From Oscillospiraceae bacterium (lineage in GTDB: Bacteria > Bacillota > Clostridia > Oscillospirales > Acutalibacteraceae): 64,000 nt of DNA. Below, in pieces: positions 40,858-49,742 of this stretch (its first letter is position 1; every line of letters starts with the position of its first letter). The notes beneath the pieces were generated by a model that was given only the letters and a program-made list of their open reading frames with translations, was not told where the DNA came from and searched no databases. The position numbers and the translations under genes are program-made. The DNA lies in NCBI GenBank assembly GCA_003526845.1, contig DPVM01000011.1:35543-99542 (forward strand), written 5' to 3'.

Positions 40858-41292
40858 GTGAAAAAGTTTTTGCAGGAATTTAAGGAGTTTATTTCAAAAG
40901 GCAATGTTATGGACCTTGCCGTAGGCGTTATCATAGGCGGCGCATTCTCGTCAATCGTCACCTCGCTTACCGACAATATCATCAAGCCGCTTATCAACTG
41001 CATCGGCGGTGCGGAGGTTCAGGGCAAAATCCACCTTGTCGGCGAAAATTACATAGATTACGGCGCATTTATTTCTGCGATAATCAATTTTCTTATCATG
41101 GCACTTATCATTTTTGTTATGGTAAAAATAGTCAATAAGGCTGTTGCTCTCGGTAAAAAGCTTGAGCCAAAGAGCGATGAAAAGGAGGAGGCACCTACTA
41201 CAAAAATTTGCCCCTTCTGTAAAACGGAAATTAATATTGATGCAGTGAGATGTCCCAACTGCACCTCAGTGTTAAACAGTGAGGAAAAATAA
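40858..41292 (+). CDS. mscL: Large-conductance mechanosensitive channel with C-terminal zinc ribbon
   Basis: Membrane tension-gated pore that protects against osmotic downshock (144 aa). The N-terminal helix and TM1, FKEFISKGNVMDLAVGVIIGGAFSSIVTSLTDNIIKPL, are diagnostic of MscL; TM2 is around residues 68-92. After the normal end of the channel (about 115) there is an added zinc ribbon, CPFCKTEIN...CPNCTSVL, in the cytoplasmic tail. GTG start with AGAGGAG 8 bases upstream. Monocistronic with a terminator behind. Confidence 0.95.
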   Translation: MKKFLQEFKEFISKGNVMDLAVGVIIGGAFSSIVTSLTDNIIKPLINCIGGAEVQGKIHLVGENYIDYGAFISAIINFLIMALIIFVMVKIVNKAVALGKKLEPKSDEKEEAPTTKICPFCKTEINIDAVRCPNCTSVLNSEEK

Positions 41293-41306
41293 TATTTGTT
41301 ATTTTT

Positions 41307-41334
41307 GAGGCGGGCATTGCCCGCTTCTTTTTTT
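41307..41334 (+). terminator. Terminator of mscL
   Basis: GAGGCGGGC / GCCCGCTTC stem (41307-41327) followed by a run of seven T. Confidence 0.9.
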
Positions 41335-41345
41335 AGGGTGATTTT

Positions 41346-42275
41346 ATGAAAACTAAAGATTTTACTTTCAAATCCGCAACCGGTGTTTGTGATATTTACG
41401 GCTGCCGTTATACTCCCGATGATGATGCGGTTAAGGCTGTCATTGCAATTAATCACGGCATGGCGGAGCATCAGGCGAGGTACCGCGATTTTGTTTCGTT
41501 TCTCACATCAAACGGCTTTGCCGTTTATATGCACGATATGGCAAATCACGGCAAGTCAAACAACGATAAGAATTTGACCGGTTATTTCGGCAAAAAGGAC
41601 GGATACAAGGCACTTGTCAAGGATTTTGACAGTGTGGTAAAGATTGCCAAGACCGATTATCCCGACAAAAAGCTTGTTATTATGGGTCATTCCATGGGTT
41701 CGTTTATCGTTCGTTGCTATACCGCATGGTATCCGAATGCAGGCTTTGACGGCGCGATTTATATGGGCACCGGCGGTTCAAATCCGATTGCAGGGGTCGG
41801 CGATTTTGTTTCGTCACTTATCGCCAAGGTTACGGGCTATAAAAAGAAGGTTGCTCTTCTTGACAAAATGACTTTCGGTTCATATAACAATAAATTTGAA
41901 AAGCGCACTGCATTTGATTGGCTGACAAGGGATAATTCTGTTGTTGATAAATACATCAATGATGAATATTGCGGCTTTTTGTTTTCCGCACAGGGTATGA
42001 ATGACCTTGTAAAACTCAATATCAATGCAAATCTTGACGATTGGTATGCAAGAGTGCCAAAAAATTTACCGATTCTTGTTATCAGCGGAGCAGACGACCC
42101 CGTTTGTGATTATTCAAAAGGCGTTGTCGAAATTGAAAATAAGCTTAAAGCAACGGCACATAAAAATGTTACAGCAAAGCTTTATAACGGCGCGCGCCAC
42201 GAAATTCTGAACGAAACGAATAGGGACGAGGTATATGCCGATATTCTTTTGTGGATTTCGGATAATGTTTTATAA
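41346..42275 (+). CDS. Alpha/beta hydrolase (serine aminopeptidase S33 / monoglyceride lipase-like)
   Basis: 309 aa, no signal peptide. Oxyanion region AINHGMAEHQARY, the nucleophile elbow VIMGHSMGSFIV (Ser), a late Asp in VISGADDPVCDYS and the His in YNGARHEILNE form the triad. This matches the lysophospholipase/monoacylglycerol lipase-like S33 group that is common in gut Clostridia. The natural substrate is unknown. GGTGATTTT precedes the ATG. Confidence 0.88.
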   Translation: MKTKDFTFKSATGVCDIYGCRYTPDDDAVKAVIAINHGMAEHQARYRDFVSFLTSNGFAVYMHDMANHGKSNNDKNLTGYFGKKDGYKALVKDFDSVVKIAKTDYPDKKLVIMGHSMGSFIVRCYTAWYPNAGFDGAIYMGTGGSNPIAGVGDFVSSLIAKVTGYKKKVALLDKMTFGSYNNKFEKRTAFDWLTRDNSVVDKYINDEYCGFLFSAQGMNDLVKLNINANLDDWYARVPKNLPILVISGADDPVCDYSKGVVEIENKLKATAHKNVTAKLYNGARHEILNETNRDEVYADILLWISDNVL

Positions 42276-42312
42276 TTGCCTCATCGAAAAAGTGAATATT
42301 CAGTGCGATTAT

Positions 42313-42346
42313 ACGCAGTGCAGTTATTTGCTGTGCTGCGTTTTTC
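42313..42346 (+). terminator. Terminator of the alpha/beta hydrolase gene
   Basis: ACGCAGTGCAG / CTGTGCTGCGT imperfect stem with TTTTT after it. Confidence 0.7.
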
Positions 42347-42389
42347 AATTTACACAAATTGCTCTCATTATTATTGGTAATTATCCTAA

Positions 42390-42418
42390 TTGAAAATTCT
42401 GAATATTGATGATATTAT
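42390..42418 (+). promoter_or_regulatory. Promoter of the transglutaminase-like protein gene
   Basis: TTGAAA (42390-42395), 17-bp spacer, TATTAT (42413-42418). A better TATAAT at 42416 would have a spacer of 20. Confidence 0.5.
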
Positions 42419-42450
42419 AATTATATAAATACTAAAAAGGGAGGTTGCAT

Positions 42451-45336
42451 ATGAAAAATTCAATCAAAAAAATTATTTGCATTTTGCTGACTCTTGCCTT
42501 TGCAATGTCTGTACCGTTTTCGTGTTTTGCCGCACAAAATGCGCCGTATGTCAGCAACGGACTTTATTATCGCTTTTCGGATAATGAGTATATTTCGTTT
42601 AATACCGATTATGACGAAATGATAAAATATTTTCAGTCCCGGCTTATCTCCCACAGCAACAAAATCGAGCAGTATCGCTTTGCCACTACCGATACGGAGT
42701 ATAAATACAATACTCAAATCGACGGCCAGCGCGAGGCGGCAGCAGATAAGCTCGTCGATGATATTCAGCACGATATATTCACCTATGAATCACAAAACGG
42801 TTCTGTCGGCGGCGATTATCTTTACAAAATCACTGATTTGAGCGCTGATATTAATGTCGGCACATATTTGTCAGAGGGTGATGAGCCGAGCGGTTCAAAT
42901 GAAAGGTATTACACCTTCAGCGTCACTTTCGGCAAAATAGAATATTCGTCAACCGCCGAAGAGGAGCAGTATTTGCTCGGATTTGCAAAGAAATTTTCGT
43001 CGTCATATCTCACATCGTCAATGTCGGATTATGACAAAGTAAAAGTGATTTACGATTTTATTGTCAGAAATGCAACATATGATCATGATGTTTTCGGCGG
43101 CAAATATTCGTCTTCGTCAGACAGATACAGAATTGCACACTCCGCCTACGGCGCACTTTGCGGCAATCTTTTATCATATGATTCAAGCGGTAATCTTAAA
43201 TCAAATTCGGCAAAGCTCGATTTGACCGCAAAATCGTCATTAAACGGCGAAAAAATCGTTTCGGCATACAATCAGGGGCTTGCCGTGTGTGAGGGATATT
43301 CAAAACTGTTTTGCTATCTTTGCACATTCAACGGTATTCAATGCCGCATAGTTGACGGCGATTTTGATGCATCGTCGGGCAGACAGTCGGATGCCCACGA
43401 GTGGAATTATGTTTGTCTTGATGACGGAAGCGGAAAAAAGTGGTATCAGGTCGATACAACATTCGCATCGCAAAAATCATATAAAGAAATTGATTTTAAT
43501 AATTACGATTATTTCCTTTGCGGCACTGTTAATACAAATTTCGGCATCAAAAATCATCAGCAGGCATATACCGCTCAAAATGCCGCCATCAAACAGCTTT
43601 ATGATTGGTACAGTGCCGAAAATGTATCATCATTAAACGATTATACAATTTCATCAGCTGATTTGGCGAATGCAAATATAGACGAAAATGCAAAATTTAT
43701 CGTTCGCCGCAGGGCAGAGTATTCAGACGGCGTTAAATATGTTTTTATTCTTCAAAACGCCTCGGCAAACAGCGATTCACAGCGTGTTATGCTCGATGAA
43801 AACGGCAAAATTCAATACCAAAATGTTGTCGGATTTGATTATAACGGCAAGGCGTCTGAATACACGGTGCTCATTCCTTATCTTGTCAATCGTTCCGGCT
43901 CGGATTGCCCGAGCAGGGAATATTCGGCTCAAAATGTCAAGGCAACCTCTGTCGGCACATATCCGATTTATATTAACGGCGACAGCGAAAATCACGATTA
44001 TTCCGTAAATTTCAAAATAACTCCGCTTGATATGTCCGATGTCGGCAGTTATGATTGTCAAATTCAAACTGAAAGCGGCTATATCGGCAGGGAAATAATG
44101 CCGCAGATAAAAATTACCGACGGCTACGATAATCCTCTCGACAACGGCAGTGATTTTGACCTTATAATTACAAAAGATTCCAAACCGTCCGCTATATGCG
44201 ATATGGGCACATATGATGTCACCGTTAAATACAAAAATAATTACAGCGGCTCGTTTTCGTTTAAATTCACTGTCGGCAAGGCTGATTTGTCAGTGCTCAA
44301 AATTTCCGGCACAAAAAAATGCAAATATTATCCGCAACCGATTTTAAAGCAAAACGGCTTTGCTAATATGGATGAATATATCAAGTCATGTATGCCTTAT
44401 GTTGACGTAGGCTCTGTAAGACTGTATTACGGCAAGGACTACAATATTGTTCTTCCTAAATCGGCGTATGAAACGGATTTGACGGCAAAACTCGTTGCTC
44501 TCAACAACAGTCAAAATCTCATCGGCGGCAAAAGTACAACATTTAACTATCGTATTTCAAAATATGATATTTCGTCGCTGAACGGTCAGTATGCCGACAG
44601 CAACAAAAAAAATAAGTATTATTATAACGGTTCTGCCGTTAAGCCCACAAAGTTTGACAATCTCGACAAAACGCTTGTGCAGGGCACGGATTACAAAATT
44701 GTGTCATATGCAAACAATACAAAAGTCGGCACCGGCGAGGTTGTGATTGAGGGCATAAACGGATGTAAAGGCAGGGCAAAACTCAAATTTGTTATCAATT
44801 CGCCGACAATCAATTATATCAAGCCGACTTCAAACAGCAGGGTTGTTTTGTCATCGACAAAATATGTTTATAACGGAAAGGTCAAAAAGCCATCCGTCAC
44901 CGTTAAAAACAACAAAAATCAAACAGTTAACCCATATTACTACACTGTTTCGTATCCAAAGGGTATGAAAAATGTCGGCTCTTACACAATCAAAATCAGA
45001 TTCAGAAACGGCTACAAGGGCACATTCAGTGTTAAATACACTATTGTTCCAAAAGGCACCTCAATTTCATCAATTAAGGCAAAGTCAAAGGCGTTCTATG
45101 TCAAATGGAAAAAGCAGTCCTCACAAACAACCGGCTACCAAATCCAATATTCGACAAGCAGTAAATTCAAACGCGCAAAAACCGTTTCCGTTTCAAAAAA
45201 TTCGACAACATCGGCTACCGTCAAAAAGCTGTCGAAGAAGAAAAAGTATTATGTCCGTGTCAGAACATACAAAAAAGTCGGCAAGGCGTATTACTATTCA
45301 TCGTGGTCCAAGGCTGTGTCTGTAAAAACAAAATAG
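42451..45336 (+). CDS. Large secreted transglutaminase-like protein with C-terminal FN3 domain
   Basis: 961 aa, exported: signal peptide about 1-28 (...SCFAAQ). Residues about 190-345 are a transglutaminase-like papain-fold domain: LAVCEGYSKLFCYLC (C280), DAHEWNYV (H316), WYQVDTTF (D335), a complete Cys-His-Asp set. From about 430 to 850 there are several immunoglobulin-like repeats containing Y.G....P.V.V.....L..G.DY.V.Y..N...G motifs, as in bacterial MBG/surface-repeat proteins. The last ~90 residues are an FN3-like domain with a strongly basic end. No LPXTG or SLH anchor. Likely a wall-surface cross-linking or peptidase activity; the substrate is unknown. Start ATG 42451 follows AGGGAGG. 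Confidence 0.8.
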   Translation: MKNSIKKIICILLTLAFAMSVPFSCFAAQNAPYVSNGLYYRFSDNEYISFNTDYDEMIKYFQSRLISHSNKIEQYRFATTDTEYKYNTQIDGQREAAADKLVDDIQHDIFTYESQNGSVGGDYLYKITDLSADINVGTYLSEGDEPSGSNERYYTFSVTFGKIEYSSTAEEEQYLLGFAKKFSSSYLTSSMSDYDKVKVIYDFIVRNATYDHDVFGGKYSSSSDRYRIAHSAYGALCGNLLSYDSSGNLKSNSAKLDLTAKSSLNGEKIVSAYNQGLAVCEGYSKLFCYLCTFNGIQCRIVDGDFDASSGRQSDAHEWNYVCLDDGSGKKWYQVDTTFASQKSYKEIDFNNYDYFLCGTVNTNFGIKNHQQAYTAQNAAIKQLYDWYSAENVSSLNDYTISSADLANANIDENAKFIVRRRAEYSDGVKYVFILQNASANSDSQRVMLDENGKIQYQNVVGFDYNGKASEYTVLIPYLVNRSGSDCPSREYSAQNVKATSVGTYPIYINGDSENHDYSVNFKITPLDMSDVGSYDCQIQTESGYIGREIMPQIKITDGYDNPLDNGSDFDLIITKDSKPSAICDMGTYDVTVKYKNNYSGSFSFKFTVGKADLSVLKISGTKKCKYYPQPILKQNGFANMDEYIKSCMPYVDVGSVRLYYGKDYNIVLPKSAYETDLTAKLVALNNSQNLIGGKSTTFNYRISKYDISSLNGQYADSNKKNKYYYNGSAVKPTKFDNLDKTLVQGTDYKIVSYANNTKVGTGEVVIEGINGCKGRAKLKFVINSPTINYIKPTSNSRVVLSSTKYVYNGKVKKPSVTVKNNKNQTVNPYYYTVSYPKGMKNVGSYTIKIRFRNGYKGTFSVKYTIVPKGTSISSIKAKSKAFYVKWKKQSSQTTGYQIQYSTSSKFKRAKTVSVSKNSTTSATVKKLSKKKKYYVRVRTYKKVGKAYYYSSWSKAVSVKTK

Positions 45337-45349
45337 TATATTGAAATAA

Positions 45350-45383
45350 AACGGTCGGGAACAAGTCTGTGTTCCCGACCGTT
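45350..45383. terminator. Strong hairpin after the transglutaminase-like gene
   Basis: 13-bp perfect stem AACGGTCGGGAAC / GTTCCCGACCGTT. There is no U run on the plus side, while the minus side continues TTTTATTTC, so it would terminate better leftward. Confidence 0.6.
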
Positions 45384-45490
45384 AGACTGTTGATAAAGCT
45401 CCTGAAACACGCCAAGATAAGTTTAGCCGTTTAATGCTTTTTCTTGTGCAAATGGAGAAAACTGCAATTTATCGCATTCAAATAGAAACA

Positions 45491-45525
45491 AAAAGCGCCG
45501 TAAACATCAAGTTTACGGCGCTTTT
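45491..45525. terminator. Terminator of tatD (bidirectional hairpin)
   Basis: 15-bp perfect stem AAAAGCGCCGTAAAC / GTTTACGGCGCTTTT with a 5-base loop; the minus strand continues TGTTTC. The remaining sequence of 45337-45625 shows no gene. Confidence 0.85.
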
Positions 45526-45625
45526 GGCATTTTTCGTTTTTTGCTCACAAGCGGTACCGTTGTACAGCAAAGTTCGCAAGAAAACAAAATTCAGAATCTT
45601 TCTCAACAGCCTACAGCAAGCAAAT

Positions 45626-46402
45626 TTATTCCAAGCCGTAAAGCCTTTTGGCGTTTTGTGTCGTTATGTTCAATATTTCCTGTGCATCCATATTGAGTAC
45701 CTCACCTATTCTCATCGCTATATAGGGAATGTATGATGAATCGTTGCGCTTTCCGCGGTGCGGCTCCGGCGCAAGATATGGGCAATCGGTTTCAAGCACA
45801 AGTCGTTCAAGCGGAATTTCCTTAACAACTTCAAGGCTTTTGCGTGCGTTTTTAAAGGTTGCAACTCCGTTGAGCCCGATATACATACCGATTTTGATTA
45901 TTTCGCGCGCCATTTCTTTTGAGCCGCTGAAGCAGTGCACAACGCCCTTCGGTTTCATTTTGCGCAAAATGTGCTCCGTGTCGCCGTGCGCATCTCTGTC
46001 ATGCACAATAATCGGCATATCGAGTGATTTTGCAAGTTCGATTTGCTTTGTGAAAAACTCGCGTTGCTTTTCCTTTGTCGAGCTCATCCAATAATAATCA
46101 AGCCCGATTTCGCCTATTGCAACGCATTTTTCATCGGCGGCGATTTTTGCGATTTCATCAATGTCACTCTCGGTGCATCCCTCGAGATTTTCGGGGTGCA
46201 GACCTGCGGCAAAATATACAAAATCAAATTTTTGCGCCAAAAGTTGATTGAATTTTGTGCTGTTTATGTCGCATCCGCAACTTACAACATTGCAAACGCC
46301 CTTGCCTTTGAGCGATTTTAAAAGCGAAAATCTGTCGCTGTCGAATTTATCATCGTCATAGTGCGAGTGTGTGTCAAAAATATTTTCAAATTTTTGTTCC
46401 AT
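45626..46402 (-). CDS. tatD: TatD-family metal-dependent hydrolase
   Basis: 258 aa metal-dependent (amidohydrolase-fold) DNase/hydrolase. Metal ligands: FDTHSHYDD (H12, H14), GEIGLDYY (Glu), PIIVHDRDAH, VVHCFSG and LVLETDCPYLAP (Asp). It lies after metG, a placement common in Bacillota. GTGAGAA precedes the ATG. A hairpin sits between the two, so cotranscription would be partial. Confidence 0.92.
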   Translation of the reverse strand: MEQKFENIFDTHSHYDDDKFDSDRFSLLKSLKGKGVCNVVSCGCDINSTKFNQLLAQKFDFVYFAAGLHPENLEGCTESDIDEIAKIAADEKCVAIGEIGLDYYWMSSTKEKQREFFTKQIELAKSLDMPIIVHDRDAHGDTEHILRKMKPKGVVHCFSGSKEMAREIIKIGMYIGLNGVATFKNARKSLEVVKEIPLERLVLETDCPYLAPEPHRGKRNDSSYIPYIAMRIGEVLNMDAQEILNITTQNAKRLYGLE

Positions 46403-46423
46403 GATATTCTCACTTATAAAGCA

Positions 46424-46447
46424 AAAGGGCAGGAATACCTACCCTTT
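46424..46447 (-). terminator. Weak terminator between metG and tatD
   Basis: Minus strand AAAGGGTAGG-TATT-CCTGCCCTTTT, imperfect 9-bp stem with TTTTG. Confidence 0.55.
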
Positions 46448-46465
46448 ATTATTTATTTGATTATC

Positions 46466-48412
46466 TTATCTCAATTTTGTTCCGGCAGGAATTGAGTCAA
46501 CAAAAACAACCTTAACATCATTTTCGTCAACATCGCCTGCAAGGAGCATTCCGTTGCTGACCTCGCCGCAGAGCTTTGCCGGCTTAAGGTTTGCAACAAT
46601 GATTACGCTTTTGCCGATAAGGTCGTCCGGTGTGTACCACGGAGCGATGCCGGACACAATTTGTCTGCCCTCGGCTGTGCCGTCGTCAACATGAAGCTTG
46701 AGGAGCTTTTTAGCTCGCTTTACCGGCTCGCATTGAGTGATTTTTGCAACGCGAAGTTCAACCTTTGCAAAATCGTCAATCGCGATTTGTGCAAGTCCTT
46801 CGATTTCTTTCGGCTTTGCCGCCTCTTCCTTCTTTGCGGCTTCCTCTTGCTTTTGTGCAATCTCCGCAAGCATTTTTTCAGAGTCGATTCTTGCAAAAAG
46901 TGCCTGTGCCTCGTTAACTTTTGTTCCGGCTTTGAGTGCGCCGAAAGTATTCATCGAGTCATAATCCTTAATGTCGCAGTTCATTTGCTCAAAAATCTTT
47001 TCTGCTGTTTGCGGCATAAACGGAGTGAGCAAAATTGCAATATATCTGATAGCTTCAAGCAGGTTGTAAAGCACCGTACCGAGTCTTGCCTTTTTGTTCT
47101 CATCTTTTGCGAGCGCCCACGGCATTGTTTCGTCAATGTATTTGTTTGAGCGCTTTGCAAGGTTGAGAACAGCCTCAACAGCGTCTGCAACTCTGTATGT
47201 TTCAAAGCATTTTTCAATCTTTTTAACAGTTTCAAGCGCAAACGCCTTAAGCTCATCGTCAACGCTCTCACTGTCGGTCGGCTCCTGAATTATGCCGTCA
47301 AAATATTTGTTTTGCATTGCAATCGTTCTGTTAACAAGATTGCCGAATGTGTTTGCAAGGTCGCTGTTGTATCTTTCGATAATGGTTTCATAAGTGATTG
47401 AACCGTCATTGGCATACGGCATTTCGGATACAAGATAATATCTTACGGCGTCAACACCGAGCAAATCAACAAGGTCGTCGGCATAAATAACATTGCCGCG
47501 CGATTTCGACATCTTGTCCTCACCGAACAAAAGCCACGGGTGACCGAAAACTTGCTTTGGAAGCGGCTCGCCGAGAGCCATAAGCATAATCGGCCAATAA
47601 ATGGTGTGGAATCTCACAATATCCTTGCCGATAATGTGAACATCGGCAGGCCAATATTTTTTGTAAAGGTCTGACGAGCCGTCCGGGTCATATCCCAATG
47701 CGGTGATATAGTTTGAAAGCGCGTCAATCCAAACATAGATTACATGCTTGTCGTCAAATGTAACGGGGATGCCCCACTTAAAACTCGTACGGCTTACGCA
47801 AAGGTCCTGAAGTCCGGGCTTAATGAAGTTGTTGAGCATTTCCTTTTTGCGTGCCTCGGGGTAAATGAAGTTTTCGTTGCTTTCGATGAAATCCTCAAGC
47901 CGTTTTTGATATTTTGAAAGTCTAAGGAAATATGCCTCCTCTTTGGCAGGCTTAACCTCTCTGCCGCAGTCGGGGCACTTGCCGTCAACAAGCTGGCTTT
48001 CCGTCCAAAACGATTCGCACGGAGTGCAGTACATTCCCTCGTAATGTCCCTTGTAAATATCGCCTTGGTCATAAAGTTTTTTGAAAATCTTTTGAACCGT
48101 TTTTTCATGATATTCGTCGGTAGTTCTGATGAATTTGTCATAGCTTGTGTTCAAAAGGTCGCAAATCGAGCGGATTTCGCCCGAAACCTTGTCAACATAT
48201 TCTTTCGGCGTAACGCCTGCGCTTTTTGCGTATTCCTCAATCTTTTGACCGTGCTCGTCCGTTCCCGTGAGCATAAAAACATCGTATCCCTGCAATCTCT
48301 TAAATCTTGCGATTGCATCGGTCAAAACTATTTCATAGCTGTTGCCGATATGCGGCTTGCGCGATGTGTATGCGATAGCCGTTGTTATATAAAATTTTTC
48401 CTTATCTGCCAT
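46466..48412 (-). CDS. metG: Methionyl-tRNA synthetase
   Basis: Charges tRNA-Met and initiator tRNA (648 aa, the long form with a C-terminal tRNA-binding domain). HIGH-type motif KPHIGNSYEIV (about residue 18), MLTGTDEHGQKIEEYA, a single zinc knuckle pair CTPCESF...CPDCGREV, and the KMSKS loop GEDKMSKSRGNVI (about 300). The last ~100 residues (DFAKVELRVAKITQCEPVKRAKKLLKLHV) are the EMAP/Trbp111-like dimer domain. Start ATG 48412 with a strong AGGAGGAG 5 bases upstream, 10 bp after a lipoprotein gene. Confidence 0.97.
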   Translation of the reverse strand: MADKEKFYITTAIAYTSRKPHIGNSYEIVLTDAIARFKRLQGYDVFMLTGTDEHGQKIEEYAKSAGVTPKEYVDKVSGEIRSICDLLNTSYDKFIRTTDEYHEKTVQKIFKKLYDQGDIYKGHYEGMYCTPCESFWTESQLVDGKCPDCGREVKPAKEEAYFLRLSKYQKRLEDFIESNENFIYPEARKKEMLNNFIKPGLQDLCVSRTSFKWGIPVTFDDKHVIYVWIDALSNYITALGYDPDGSSDLYKKYWPADVHIIGKDIVRFHTIYWPIMLMALGEPLPKQVFGHPWLLFGEDKMSKSRGNVIYADDLVDLLGVDAVRYYLVSEMPYANDGSITYETIIERYNSDLANTFGNLVNRTIAMQNKYFDGIIQEPTDSESVDDELKAFALETVKKIEKCFETYRVADAVEAVLNLAKRSNKYIDETMPWALAKDENKKARLGTVLYNLLEAIRYIAILLTPFMPQTAEKIFEQMNCDIKDYDSMNTFGALKAGTKVNEAQALFARIDSEKMLAEIAQKQEEAAKKEEAAKPKEIEGLAQIAIDDFAKVELRVAKITQCEPVKRAKKLLKLHVDDGTAEGRQIVSGIAPWYTPDDLIGKSVIIVANLKPAKLCGEVSNGMLLAGDVDENDVKVVFVDSIPAGTKLR

Positions 48413-48422
48413 TGTTCTCCTC

Positions 48423-48932
48423 CTATGAGATTGAATATAAGTTGAATGTGTTAGGCGCACCGCTTGAATTTGTAAGTGTTTCAACAGCATCTGCCGTGCT
48501 CAAATCAACTTTAACGGAGGCATATTTGTTTCCGTTTTTGTCATATACCGAAAAATATTGATAGCCGCCCTCTTTAACCGTTGCGTTAACTTCGTATCCC
48601 TTGCCGTAAAAATCGTTGTCAAGAATATCAAGTGCCTGGTTAACCGTTATCGGCGACTTGTTGTCGCTGTCAGCCGGAGCGGTTGTCTTTTGTGCTTTTT
48701 TCGTTGTCGATTGTTTTTTCGTTGTACTTGTACTGCTTTGCTCGGTTGTGTCTGTGCTTTCAACCGGCGTCGAAGCGGCTGTTGTGCCGTTGTTTGTGCT
48801 TTCTGTTGCAGCGGATTGCGTAGTGGATTGGCTTGTGTCGGCGCTGTCATCCTTATTCGATTTGCATCCCGCAAATGAAATGCAAATTACAGCCGCCAAA
48901 ACCAAACTTAATAAAACTCTTACTTTTTTCAT
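48423..48932 (-). CDS. Small Ser/Thr-rich lipoprotein
   Basis: 169 aa. Signal peptide with lipobox ISFAGC (C23), so exported and lipid-anchored. A low-complexity Ser/Thr/Gln linker (about 28-85) spans the wall, then a ~80-residue globular C-terminal domain (ITVNQALDILDNDFYGKGYEVNATVKEGGYQYFSVYDKNGNKYASVKVDL), possibly a PepSY-like or other small fold. I do not recognise its family firmly. ATG 48932 is preferred over 48938. It lies 7 bp after nagB and 10 bp before metG, an odd position for a surface protein. Confidence 0.7.
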   Translation of the reverse strand: MKKVRVLLSLVLAAVICISFAGCKSNKDDSADTSQSTTQSAATESTNNGTTAASTPVESTDTTEQSSTSTTKKQSTTKKAQKTTAPADSDNKSPITVNQALDILDNDFYGKGYEVNATVKEGGYQYFSVYDKNGNKYASVKVDLSTADAVETLTNSSGAPNTFNLYSIS

Positions 48933-48939
48933 AATCATC

Positions 48940-49665
48940 TTACAGCAATGATGCTGCCCCTTTGTCAAGCATTAATGTAACATCTGTGTGGAACTGAAGA
49001 ACAGAAGCAGGGCACCACGGTGTTACATTTCCGTCGATAAGCTGTTTAATTGCCTTTGCCTTATGCTCGCCGAGCGCGATAATGAGTATTCTCTTTGCCT
49101 GCATAATTGAGCCGATACCCATTGTTACCGCATGTGTCGGCACTTCTTCAATAGAATTAAAGAAACGGCTGTTGTCCTGAATTGTAGACTCCTTAAGCGC
49201 TACAACATGGCTCCAGCGTTGGAATGCGTCTGCAGGTTCGTTGAATGCAATGTGACCGTTTGAGCCTATGCCCAAAAGCTGAATATCAATGCCGCCTGCT
49301 TTTTTGATTTTTTCTTCATAATTCTTGCACTCTTGGTCCATATCGCTTGCGTTGCCGTCAAGAAAATTAATGTTTTCCTCGGGAATATTGATATGGTCAA
49401 AAAGATTTTCGTGCATAAATTTGTGATATGAGTTTTTATCTTTAACATCAAGTTTGCAGTATTCGTCAAGGTTGAATGTTGTTACCTTTGAAAAATCAAC
49501 TGCGCCCTGCTGATAAAGCTCTATCATATGCTTGTAGGGCTTGAGCGGTGTCGAGCCTGTTGCAAGTCCCAAAACAGAATTCGGCTTTTGCAAAACCTGA
49601 CCGCACATATAATATCCTGCAGCTACGCCGATTTGTTCTTCTGTATCAAATACCAATACATTCAT
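48940..49665 (-). CDS. nagB: Glucosamine-6-phosphate deaminase
   Basis: Converts glucosamine 6-phosphate to fructose 6-phosphate and ammonia (241 aa). Motifs: LGLATGSTP, NLDEYC (catalytic Asp D67), and GIGSNGHIAFNEP (H138). The start at ATG 49665 has AAGGAGAAG upstream; earlier in-frame codons are unconserved. It has its own promoter inside the 3' end of the VanZ-like gene. It is the first gene of nagB - lipoprotein - metG. nagA is not nearby. Confidence 0.95.
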   Translation of the reverse strand: MNVLVFDTEEQIGVAAGYYMCGQVLQKPNSVLGLATGSTPLKPYKHMIELYQQGAVDFSKVTTFNLDEYCKLDVKDKNSYHKFMHENLFDHINIPEENINFLDGNASDMDQECKNYEEKIKKAGGIDIQLLGIGSNGHIAFNEPADAFQRWSHVVALKESTIQDNSRFFNSIEEVPTHAVTMGIGSIMQAKRILIIALGEHKAKAIKQLIDGNVTPWCPASVLQFHTDVTLMLDKGAASLL

Positions 49666-49713
49666 TTTTCTTCTCCTTAAAATATGTAAATCTTTAATAA
49701 TATGCATTATGTT

Positions 49714-49742
49714 ATTTTATTACCAAATCACTCGGTTGTCAA
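49714..49742 (-). promoter_or_regulatory. Promoter of nagB
   Basis: Minus strand TTGACA (49742-49737), 17-bp spacer, TAAAAT (49719-49714). The -35 box lies within the last codons of the VanZ-like gene. Confidence 0.7.

Noticed and set aside
45434..45736. Plus-strand ORF of 100 aa overlapping the end of tatD
   Set aside because: It runs through a strong terminator hairpin, lacks a ribosome binding site and is antisense to tatD; composition is unlike a protein.
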